A stretch of DNA of 64,000 bases from contig CANNZV010000341.1 in NCBI GenBank assembly GCA_947561585.1, positions 1-64,000 on the forward strand. The letters run 5' to 3'. The position numbers and the translations under genes are program-made. The DNA comes from Caprella mutica. Taxonomy: Eukaryota > Arthropoda > Malacostraca > Amphipoda > Caprellidae. Of this stretch, positions 1-11,200 are shown one piece after another; the stretch's first letter is position 1; each line of letters begins with the position of its first letter. Under the pieces are notes generated by a model. That model was not told the origin of the DNA. It did not search any database and saw nothing but the letters and a program-made list of their open reading frames with translations.

Positions 1-3000
1 GAACTAAATATATGGTTAAGCGGTTTTAGGGCAGAAATTAAAAGATATCATTCTAGTGGCTCAGAATTTAAATGTTGTGCCTATCCACGTATTTTGAACC
101 AGAAGGTAGTGAAGTATTTATAGAAAGACTGTTACAAAGTTGATCGATTCATTACTGATACATATCTACTGATAAGGTATAGTTTGGTACATTAATAATA
201 ATCTTCAAGGAACTAAATATATGGTTTAGCACTTTTAGGGCAGAAATTAAAAGATATCATTCTAGTGGCTCAGAATTTGAATGTTGTGCCTATTCACGTA
301 TTTTGAACCAGAAGGTAGTGAAGTTTTTATAGAAAGACTGTTACAAAGTTCATCGATTCATTACTGATAAATATCTACTAATAATGCATAATTGGTCACA
401 TTAATAATAATCTTTAAGGAACTAAAGATATGGTTTAGCACTTTTAGGGCAGAAATTAAAACATACCATTCTAGTGGCTCAGAATTTAAATGTTGTGCCT
501 CTCCACGTATTTTGAACCAGAAGGTAGTGAAGTATTTATAGAAAGACTGTTACAAAGTTGATCGATTCATTACTGATACATATCTACTGATAAGGTATAG
601 TTTGGTACATTAATAATAATCTTCAAGGAACTAAATATATGGTTTAGCACTTTTAGGGCAGAAATTAAAAGATATCATTCTAGTGGCTCAGAATTTGAAT
701 GTTGTGCCTATTCACGTATTTTGAACCAGAAGGTAGTGAAGTTTTTATAGAAAGACTGTTACAAAGTTCATCGATTCATTATTGATAAATATCTACTAAT
801 AATGCATAATTGGTCACATTAATAATAATCTTTAAGGAACTAAAGATATGGTTTAGCACTTTTAGGGCAGAAATTAAAACATACCATTCTAGTGGCTCAG
901 AATTTAAATGTTGTGCCTATCCACGTATTTTGAACCAGAAGGTAGTGAAGTATTTATAGAAAGACTGTTACAAAGTTGATAGATTCATTACTGATAAATA
1001 TCTACTAATAATGTATAATTGGGCACATTAATAATAATCTTTAAGGAACTATAGATATGGTTTAGCACTTTTAGGGCAGAAATTAAAAGATACCATTCTA
1101 GTGGCTCAGAATTCAAATGTTGTGCCTATCCACGTATTTTGAACCAGAAGGTAGTGAAGTATTTATAGAAAGACTGTTACAAAGTTGATAGATTCATTAC
1201 TGATAAATATCTACTAATAATGTATAATTGGGCACATTAATAATAATCTTTAGGAACTAAATATATGGTTTAGCACTTTAAGGGCAGAAATTAGAAAGAT
1301 ATCATTCTAGTGGCTCAGAATTTAAATGTTGTGCCTATCCACGTATTTTGAACCAGAAGGTAGTGAAGTATTTATAGAAAGACTGTTACAAAGTTGATCG
1401 ATTCATTACTGATAAATATCTACTAATAAGGTATAGTTTGGTACATTAATAATAATCTTTAAGGAACTAAATATATGGTTTAGCACTTTTAGGGCAGAAA
1501 TTAAAAGATATCATTCTAGTGGCTCAGAATTTGAATGTTGTGCCTATTCACGTATTTTGAACCAGAAGGTAGTGAAGTTTGTATAGAAAGACTGTTACAA
1601 AGTTTATCGATTCATTACTGATAAATATCTACTAATAATGCATAATTGGTCACATTAATAATAATCTTTAAGGAACTAAAGATATGGTTTAGCACTTTTA
1701 GGGCAGAAATTAAAACATACCATTCTAGTGGCTCAGAATTTAAATGTTGTGCCTATCCACGTATTTTGAACCAGAAGGTAGTGAAGTATTTATAGAAAGA
1801 CTGTTACAAAGTTGATAGATTCATTACTGATAAATATCTACTAATAATGTATAATTGGGCACATTAATAATAATCTTTAAGGAACTATAGATATGGTTTA
1901 GCACTTTTAGGGCAGAAATTAAAAGATACCATTCTAGTGGCTCTGAATTCAAATGTTGTGCCTATCCACGTATATTGAACCAGAAGGTAGTGAAGTATTT
2001 ATAGAAAGACTGTTACAAAGTTGATAGATTCATTACTGATAAATATCTACTAATAATGTATAATTGGGCACATTAATAATAATCTTTAAGGAACTATAGA
2101 TATGGTTTAGCACTTTTAGAGCAGAAATTAGAAAGATACCATTCTAGTGGCTCTGAATTTAAATGTTGTGCCTATCCACGTATTTTGAACCAGAAGGTAG
2201 AGAAGTATTTATAGAAAGACTGTTACAAAGTTGATAGATTCATTACTGATAAATATCTACTAATAAGGTATAGTTTGGTACATTAATAATAATCTTTAAG
2301 GAACTAAAGATATGGTTTAGCACTTTTAGAGCAGAAATTAAAAGATATCATTCTAGTGGCTCAGAATTTAAAAGTTGTGCCTATCCACGTATTTTGAACC
2401 AGAAGGTAGTGAAGTATTTATAGAAAGACTGTTACAAAGTTGATTGATTCATTACTGATAAATATCTACTAATGATGCGTAATTGGTCACATTAATAATA
2501 ATCTTTAAGGAACTAAAGATATGGTTTAGCACTTTTAGGGCAGAAATTAAAAGATACCATTCTAGTGGCTCAGAATTTAAATGTTGTGCCTATCCACGTA
2601 TTTTGAACCAGAAGGTAGTGAAGTATTTATAGAAAGACTGTTACAAAGTTGATAGATTCATTACTGATGAATATCTACTAATAATGTATAATTGGGCACA
2701 TTAATAATAATCTTTAAGGAACTATAGATATGGTTTAGCACTTTTAGGGCAGAAATTAAAAGATACCATTCTAGTGGCTCAGAATTTAAATGTTGTGCCT
2801 ATCCACGTATTTTGAACCAGAAGGTAGTGAAGTATATATAGAAAGACAGTTACAAAGTTAATCGATTCATTACTGATAAATATATACTAATAAGGTATAG
2901 TTGGGTACATTAATAATCTTTAAGGATCTAAAGATATGGTTTAGCATTTTCAGGACACAAATTAAAAGATATCATTCTAGTGGCTCAGAATTGAAATGTT

Positions 3001-3412
3001 GTGCCTATCCACGCATTTTTGAACCAGAAGGTAGTGAAGTGTTTATAGAATGACTGTTACATAGTTGATCGATTCATTACTGATAAATATTTACTAATAA
3101 GGTATAGTTTGCCACATAAATAATAATCTTTAAGGATCTAAAGATATGGTTTAGCACTTTTAGGGCAGAAATTAAAAGATATCATTCTAGTGGCTCCAAA
3201 TTGAAATGTTGTCCCTATCCACGCATTTTGAGCTACTAGGTAGTGAATTATTTATAGATAGACATTTTTCAAGTTTTCCGATTCATTACGGATAAATATA
3301 TGCTAATATGGTCTAGTTGCACGCATAAATAATACTCTTTAAGGATCTAAAGATATGGTTTAGCACTTTTAGGGAAGAAAATATAACATTGCATTCTAGT
3401 GACTCAGAATAG
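1..3412. repeat. Satellite array, 209-bp monomer, about 16 copies
   Basis: Head-to-tail tandem array. Monomer starts (GGAACTAAATATATGG-like) fall at 1, 210, 419 and 628, a 209-bp period. Each unit contains TAGTGGCTCAGAATTT and TTGAACCAGAAGGTAGTG. At least two monomer types alternate near the left end: GATCGATTC with GATACATATC against CATCGATTC with AATAATGCATAA. This suggests a dimeric higher-order unit of 418 bp. Copies become more diverged from about 2880 and fade out near 3412, so the right end is the array edge and the array probably continues left of the window. No coding potential seen. Confidence 0.95.
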
Positions 3413-3957
3413 AAATATATCGCTAGTAGAGGAATTCTGAGCCACTAATGATTATTTTCTCGTTATCAATGATATTACACAATGTTTATTAATTCTTTCT
3501 CATTAGCACATCTTGAATTACAATGAATACGCGTGTTTTCACAAGGAAAACATAAAATTTAGCTTGATTAGAATATTTGTTGAAGTGGCTCAATTTGCTA
3601 TTTCAATGGAGGTCTATGTTCGATACGAGCCACTGTTTTTTAATATCCATTAAACTGAAATTTTTTTTATTTTTTTTTTGTGCTCTATTCATTTATAATC
3701 ATAATACATATATTTCCTGTTGACAAAATGTCATTTAGTAGGTATTTTTGAAAAGTGGCTCAAAATCAAATATTCAATTTTGAGCCACTTCCTTATTTTC
3801 TGAAATACCATCATTTTATTATTTTTTTATAATTATATCTCATTTATAATGCAATCTAAATAATATATTAAAATGTTAACTTTGTACAAAGTCTGTAAGA
3901 CCTAAAATTGAAGTGGCTCAAAATCCGCATTTACTTAACCTCAAATAAACATAGTTT
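3413..3957. other. Satellite-edge transition with dispersed AGTGGCTCA motifs
   Basis: No gene seen. The satellite core motif AGTGGCTCA recurs outside the array in both orientations: inverted near 3424 and 3627, direct near 3583 and 3913, and as a hairpin at 3753-3790. The rest is AT-rich sequence with a poly-T run near 3661-3680. Confidence 0.6.
3753..3790. repeat. Perfect 14-bp hairpin built on the satellite motif
   Basis: The arm AAGTGGCTCAAAAT (3753-3766) is followed by a 10-base loop and its exact reverse complement ATTTTGAGCCACTT (3777-3790). The arm holds the AGTGGCTCA core of the adjacent 209-bp satellite. Confidence 0.85.
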
Positions 3958-4058
3958 AGACCCCAATATTAATTGAGCAGAAACATACTGACGATCAGAA
4001 ATCGCGTATATTATAACCACCTCGCACTGACAATCAGTTCTGACGATATCGTCAGTGC
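3958..4058. repeat. Dispersed repeat, partner of 61515-61620 in inverse orientation
   Basis: About 100 bp matches the reverse complement of 61515-61620, sharing GCAGAAACATACTGACGATC and ACCACCTCGCACTGAC. It includes the perfect palindrome TGACGATATCGTCA (4041-4054). The family is unknown; it may be a transposon end. Confidence 0.7.
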
Positions 4059-4099
4059 GAAAAATCGCTCGAATACGCATCCATAGTAATCGTACCCTC

Positions 4100-5297
4100 G
4101 TTATAGCTACATAATTGTCTCCTAATTACTCGTAGCTACCTAATAGTTTCCTAATTACTCGTACCTACCTAACAGTCTCATAATTACTCGTAGCTACCTA
4201 ATAGTCTCTCAATTACTCGTAGCAACATAACACTTTCCTAATTACTCTTATAGCAACATAACAGTTTTATAATTACTCGTAGTTACCAAACAGTCTCATA
4301 ATTACTCGTAGTTACCAATCAGTCTCATAATTACTCGTAGCAACATAACAGTTTCATAATTACTCGTAGTTACCAAACAGTTTCATAATTACTCGTAGCA
4401 ACATAACAGTTTCATAATTACTCGTAGCAACATAACAGTCTCATAATTACTCGTAGTTACCAAACAGTCTCATAATTTTCGTAGCAACATAACAGTTTCA
4501 TAATTACTTGTAGCTACCTAATAGTCTCATAATTACTCGTTGCAACATAACAGTCTCATAATTACTCGTAGCAACATAACAGTTTCATAATTACTCGTAG
4601 CAACATAACAGTTTTATAATTACTCGTAGTTACCAAACAGTCTCATAATTACTCGTAGTTACCAAACAGTCTCATAATTACTCGTAGCAACATAACAGTT
4701 TTATAATTACTCGTAGTTACCAAACAGTCTCATAATTACTCGTAGTTACCAAACAGTTTCATAATTACTCGTAGCAACATAACAGTTTTATAATTACTCG
4801 TAGTTACCAAACAGTCTCATAATTACTCGTAGTTACCAAACAGTCTCATAATTACTCGTAGCAACATAACAGTCTCATAATTACTCGTAGTTACCAAACA
4901 GTTTCATAATTACTCGTAGCAACATAACAGTCTCATAATTACTCGTAGTTACCAAACAGTTTCATAATTACTCGTAGCAACATAACAGTTTCATAATTAC
5001 TCGTAGTTACCAAACAGTCTCATAATTTTCGTAGCAACATAACAGTTTCATAATTACTCGTAGTTACCAAACAGTCTCATAATTACTCGTAGCAACATAA
5101 CAGTTTCATAATTACTCGTAGCAACATAACAGTTTCATAATTACTCGTAGTTACCAAACAGTCTCATAATTACTCGTAGCAACATAACAGTTTCATAATT
5201 ACTCGTAGCAACATAACAGTTTCATAATTACTCGTAGTTACCAAACAGTCTCATAATTACTCGTAGCAACATAACAGTTTCCTAATTAATCATAGCT
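4100..5297. repeat. 29-bp minisatellite, about 40 copies
   Basis: Tandem 29-bp units of two interspersed types: CATAATTACTCGTAGTTACC followed by AAACAGTCT, and CATAATTACTCGTAGCAACA followed by TAACAGTTT. There are no unique spacers, so this is a minisatellite and not a CRISPR array. Units near the left edge are more variable (CTACCTAATAGT forms). Confidence 0.95.
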
Positions 5298-6096
5298 ACC
5301 AGAAAGTCTAAAGTACCCTAACACTGTAAATATCGACACATTATTAGTCAAGCGAGTGATATGCAAGTGTTTAGTTGTAACAGCCTCCAACACATGTTGT
5401 GTTGTCTGTTCACCTCTTGCGTTTGTGTTAACCCTTTGTGCCCTAAGAGGACATATGATATGTACAATGTACAATGTAAATATCGCTCATTATCAATAAC
5501 AACGAACTAGACACAAAAACAAGCATTTTCTAGTTGCCCATATATAGGTATTTACCATTCTTAAAATACTGATTATTTTGTTAAAAGTTTCATCATTGTT
5601 GAATTTCTTAACAATGTACCATTAATTGCGTGAATTACATATATTAAAATGCATCTCAAGAAAAATAGCATTTTTTGAGTTATGACTGTGTTCTCGCAAA
5701 TGAGTGGTATATGGCCCCTTTCAAATGATGTTTTTTTCCCGATAAATTCGAGATATTTTCCTTAATTAAACGAATGGATAAATATATGTACAGTGTATAC
5801 GCTTCCGTTTAATAGAACCTATGTGTATGCTTTCATTATTTGAGCCCTATTATATTTTTATGCGCAGAATTTTTTTAAAATTACTAATATACATTAAATT
5901 ATTTCAAGATGATCAAATTATTATATACGCGAGTCTGAATTGCTATTTTGTTGTAATCCAATAAGCGTTGTTATAAGATGTACATAGGATATACACAGCA
6001 TTTTGCATAAAAAAAAAATTGTACACATTTTGAATGATGAGATAACTTGTAATTATGAACACACGGTGTTATGGAATAGCTTCGAATACAGAAGAG
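5298..6096. other. Intergenic sequence, nothing recognised
   Basis: AT-rich, with no credible coding frame, exon similarity or tandem structure. The short minus-strand frame at 5286-5474 has no recognisable domain. Confidence 0.5.
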
Positions 6097-6283
6097 TACA
6101 CAGAGAGAGACATGTTTACCCATATGAGTCATATCTAATGGGTCATCCATTTATGCTTTGAATCAATTTATTACATGAGTTGTTTATATGACCTGGTGTG
6201 TCATCAAACATTAGTTAATTCAATTCATTTTATGGATTGAATCAACTTAGTATTAGAGTTAAAGGTTACTTTTCTGAGAACTT

Positions 6284-6812
6284 GGACAATTTGTCCCGGA
6301 GACAATTTGTTGTGGACAATTCGTCGCAGACAATTTGTCACGAACTATTCGTCGCGGACATTTTATTGCGGACAATTCGTCGCCATATTTTCCATTTTAC
6401 CATATTTCATATCATTAATTGTTTCATATTTCATTTCGCCATATATTCGCCATATTTTCCATTTCACCATATTTCATATCATTATTTGTTTCATATTTCA
6501 TTTCGCCATCTTTTCCATTTCTTTCAAATCTTTCAGATTAATGAATGAATGATACAATATGTACAAAACTTGGTATCTACAATACAAAAGATATTTCTGA
6601 TTAACGAAGTAATCTTCCATTATTTAGAAAAAAATTATTAAAAATTTTAAATCATTAAAAATAATAAAATAACATCAAGATTCGGTATAAACAATATGAG
6701 TAATTTATATAAATCTAAAAACCTCAGATCAAACCAACTTTAAATCTCTGGATGCAATTTGAAGAATTAAAAAATGGCGCGAAGAATTGTCCGCACGACG
6801 AATTATTCGGAC
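6284..6812. mobile_element. Foldback-like element with tandem ACAATTCGTCGCGG ends
   Basis: The left end carries five or six tandem units of the type GGACAATTCGTCGC (6284-6385). The right end carries the inverse form, GAAGAATTGTCCGCACGACG followed by AATTATTCGG (6781-6810). The interior is AT-rich and non-coding. It splits the host MITE between TTCTGAGAACTT and CACGTGTTGAACAAC. The 14- to 15-bp repeat grammar matches the other foldback-like elements here, with a different repeat sequence. Confidence 0.6.
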
Positions 6813-6885
6813 ACGTGTTGAACAACTATGGCAAAGTGTATTTTAGTAACTGACAAAGACTGTTAATTCAATGTATCTGCAGTTT

Positions 6886-7503
6886 TTAACCCTAATGACC
6901 ATAGGGAATGGTCCATGCGCACCAGTCCTCATGACAAAATTAATTTTTTTTTATAAACCGATTTGGAAGCTGTCTTTTCATGACTTTAACTTTTCAACCT
7001 AGTTACATAAGATTAGACAAAAAAGAAGATGATAAATGGTAAGATACTAATATTATGAGCATTTATTCAAATATACAGGGTGTCCCAGAAAAAAAAACGC
7101 AAAACAACTTTAAGTTAGTATATTTCAAAAACTATTAAAGGTACGCCTTTCTTTCTGTTATATATTTCATTGTTGTACCTTTTTTCATCCATAGTTAAAT
7201 TTTCATTAAGTTTAATTCATTTTTGTGAATGTTAAATGGATTATATTGATGGGTGGTGAAAATGGCTTTTTCGCAAATAGTTAGAAAACCTAAGAAATGT
7301 TTGTTTCTTATCTTTGCTTGGTAATTTTATTTAAAGTAGATAATTAATGTTTGGCATTTACCAATGGATGAAGGATTTTATGAAGAAAAATATCGAAAAA
7401 TCAATTTGTAAGGATTTTATAACAGTTTTAGTGAGGACTTGCGTGCACGGACCAGTCCCTAGGTTACTGAGCAAACTTTCAATGTCTAGGTTACTAGGGT
7501 TAA
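6886..7503. mobile_element. piggyBac-like non-autonomous element with TTAA duplication
   Basis: TTAA at 6886-6889 and 7500-7503 flanks inverted ends CCCTAATGACC and GGTTACTAGGG. Subterminal inverted segments follow (GGTCCATGCGCACCAGTCC against GGACTTGCGTGCACGGACC). Deleting one TTAA and the element gives CAGTTTTTTAAGTTTAGG, which aligns with the uninterrupted MITE copy near 15666-15685. TTAA target duplication and CCCTA/TAGGG ends are the piggyBac signature. No transposase is seen. A TACAGGGTGTCCCAG motif at about 7073 looks like an unrelated mariner-type end inside it. Confidence 0.75.
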
Positions 7504-7660
7504 GTTTAGGTGTGGGTCTAAACGACTATATGTTGTTTAAACCAACGTCAATTTAACTTAAATTTTATTTTAAACAGTACCTGCAACTCATCACGTAAGT
7601 AGGGACAAAATCAAACCATTCATATAAGTTGTCTGGACAATAGTGATTATCAATTTTAAC

Positions 7661-8231
7661 ATTTCACAATATAATTCTTTAACCTCATTTGTATACTATA
7701 TTCGAAGCAATTCAATTTCACTCTGTGTTCATAAATAGAGGTTTTCTAGGCTTTCGAAATGTAGTTTGTACACGTTTTTGATACTCTCTGCATATATGTA
7801 TATCGTTTTTAATAACATTTGTAGTTAGAATTCTGTAAGTCGTTAATCTGCTATTACTTTTGTCAATTTAACTCTCAAATCGAATAGCTAATCTGCAAAT
7901 ATACGTTGACAATTTTTAAGCCTTTTAAAAAATACTACGCCATCTACCGGGAAATATTCCATATTGCTTAATCTATTGGACGTTAGCTGAAAATCAATAT
8001 ATTTCATAGAATTACCTCGTCTATGATAATTCGTATATCACACTTATTATTTATGCTCCATATGAAAATTAGATACTGCGACTCCTGCCCCATTCATATG
8101 CACTAATATACGTTAGTCACGTTGCAGTGATTTGAATACCAAGATGAGATTAGATTGCCCTTATTGAACCAAAATTTGATGTGTCAGATTTTATTATAAA
8201 AAATGACATCAAAATTAACTAATATTTCCAG
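7661..8231. other. Sequence upstream of the first visible exon of gene A
   Basis: I looked for the expected upstream exons (signal peptide, Ig1, first hevein-like module with its CGPDH motif) and found none here or further left. The stretch is AT-rich with no assignable function. Confidence 0.5.
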
Positions 8232-11200
8232 TGCCTTCTTTTGACAAGAGATCTCCAAGTGTTGCGAGAGCTATGATTGGCAAAAATGCTGTAATTCCTT
8301 GTGCTGTCAGAAATCTATTTTCGGATGTGGACGATGAAGGGAATCCTTTGACTGTGGTCTGTAGCTAATAACAATTTAAATGATCGATAGATCGGAAAAT
8401 TACCTAATTCTATGTTATACAGATACCTGATAGTTTTCAATTAAACATGCCTAGTATTTTTATTTCAACGTTTTCAGTGTAACTAATTCATTCAAAATTT
8501 GGAATGATTTGGAAAAAGATCAAAATTAGCTGTAATTTAAAAGAAGTTGTAAACAGAAAACAAAGAAAATTTGGCTAAAATGGTTAGCAGTTATATTTCA
8601 CTGTAAGAAATTAAGAAAAGGTCTAACTTTATAAATCTAATCCATCTTCGTTATTTGCAGGTAAAATTCAATAGGACTATCAAGCAAGATGGTAATCATG
8701 AAACCCGGAGCATCGTGAATGATGATAAATTCGACATAAGTTTCGATCCACCTTTCACAGCATACAATCTTATCGTGAAAAATGTCACAAAAGAAGATGA
8801 GTTAACATACCACTGCTATTTCACCTACCAAGATAAACTTCATACCAAAGATATCGAGTTGACAATAATAGGTAAGTTATTCTTATAGAATAAGTAAGAA
8901 TAATTAATAAATTTATTTATTCTCAACATCCCTGCAAACATTTCCACATGGCATACACATGGATGCCATGTGGTTGGATGGTTATAATATGGCAATATGT
9001 TTTTAAGATGTATCATCCACATTGAAACAACCTAAACACTAAAATAACAGATGTTAACCATGTGTAATTTACCACATTGAAACCACATGTCAATTACCAT
9101 TTCAATAACAGATGTTAACCATGTGTAATTTACCACATTGAAACCACATGTCAATTACCATTTCAATAACAGATGTTAACCATGTGTAATTTACCACATT
9201 ACAACCACATATCAATTACCATTTCAATAACAGATGTTAACCATGTGTAATTTACCACATCAAAACCACACGTCAATGACCATTTCAATAACAGATGTTA
9301 ACCATGTGTAATTTACCACATCAAAACCACATGTCAATGACCATTTCAATAACAGATGTTAACCATGTGGTTACACAATATCATAACCACATGTTTAAAA
9401 CCATACTGAAACCATATATTATAGATATTTAATTATAAACATAAAACATGGTAATTGGCATGTGGTTGTAATGTGGTAAATTACACATGGTTAACATCTG
9501 TTATTGAAATGGTAATTGACATGTGGTTTTAATGTGATAAATTACACATTGTTAACATCTGTTATTGAAATGGTAATTGACATGTAGTTTCAATGTTGTA
9601 AATTACACATGGTTAACATCTGTTATTGAAATGGTAATTGACATGTGGTTTTAATGTGGTCAATTACACATGGTTAACATCTGTTTTTGAAATGGTAATC
9701 GACATGTGGTTTTAATGTGGTAAATTACACATGGTTAGCATCTGTTATTGAAATGGTAATTGACATGTGGTTTTAATGTGGTAAATTACACATGGTTAAC
9801 ATCTGTTATTGAAATGGTAATCGACATGTGGTTTTAATGTGGTAAATTACACATGGTTAACATCTGTTATTGAAATGGTAATCGACATGTGGTTTTAATG
9901 TGGTAAATTACACATGGTTAACATCTGTTATTGAAATGGTAATCGACATGTGGTTTTAATGTGGTAAATTACACATGGTTAACATCTGTTATTGAAATGG
10001 TAATCGACATGTGGTTTTAATGTGGTAAATTACACATGGTTAACATCTGTTATTGAAATGGTAATTGACATGTGGTTTTAATGTGGTAAATTACACATGG
10101 TTAACATCTGTTATTGAAATGGTAATCGACATGTGGTTTTAATGTGGTAAATTACTCATGGTTAACATCTGTTATTGAAATGGTAATTGACATGTGGTTT
10201 TAATGTGGTAAATTACTCATGGTTAACATCTGTTATTGAAATGGTAATTGACATGTGGTTTTAATGTGGTAAATTACACATGGTTAACATCTGTTATTGA
10301 ATTGGTCATTGAGACATGTGGTTTTAATGTGGTAAATTACACATGGTTAACATCTGTTATTGAAATGGTAATTGACATGTGGTTTTTATGTGGTAAATTA
10401 CTTATGGTTAACATCTGTTATTGAAATGGTAATTGACATGTGGTTTTAATGTGGTAAATTACTCATGGTTAACATCTGTTATTGAAATGGTAATTGACAT
10501 GTGGTTTTAATGTGGTATATTACACATGGTTAACATCTGTTATTGAATTGGTCATTGAGACATGTGGTTTTAATGTGGTAAATTATACATGGTTAACATA
10601 TATTATTGAAATGGTAATTGACATGTGGTTTTAATGTGGTAAATTACATATGGTTAACATATGTTATTGAAATGGTAATTGGCATGTGGTTGTAATGTGG
10701 TAAATTACACATGGTTTACTTCTGTTACTTTTGAACTCTAAATACAATTATGTGAAAGAGGGCAATCAATCTACTCATTGTATAATTACAGTAGAACTCC
10801 ACTATAGTCAACTCCTGTATAGTGAACCATCCTGTTTAGTAGAACCCTGTTTAGCGAACTAACTTTTATAGTCAAAATATTTAGTTTAGTTTGCCACAAA
10901 TTGCCTTGTTTTCTATGAATTTCTATATAGTAAATTAGTTGTATTCCATGAAAGTTCTTCCAGTATAAATTTTCTTTAATGAAGTCATGTGTAGTGATCC
11001 GTTCTGATATTTAGAGTACTGAGAAATTAAATACACTGAATAATGAATATATTTGAAAAAGAAAGAAAATATTTTATGTAGTCTGCCATGATAATGCTAG
11101 TTTTCTATACAACTCTTATATCATCTACACTCTACAGCAAGGGTGACCAAATGCAGCACTCATTGCTATTTGGCTCTCAGAGCAGCACTCGTGCCCACCA

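Larger units (their letters stand above)
6097..7660. mobile_element. MITE with CACAGAGA-type ends (copy 1), broken by two later insertions
   Basis: It shares long stretches with 15349-15834 and 59005-59480, for example TCTAATGGGTCATC, TATGCTTTGAATCAATTTAT, GGTGTGTCATCAAACATTA and TGTTGAACAACTATG. Copy 2 shows the ends: CACAGAGAAAAAA on the left and its inverse TTTTTCTGTGTG on the right. Here the MITE is interrupted by a foldback-like element (6284-6812) and a piggyBac-like element (6890-7499). MITE sequence resumes after each insertion, which gives the insertion order. Confidence 0.75.

Noticed and set aside
4100..5297. Regular 29-bp repeats resembling a CRISPR array
   Set aside because: Units are contiguous with no unique spacers, in eukaryotic-type sequence; it is a minisatellite.
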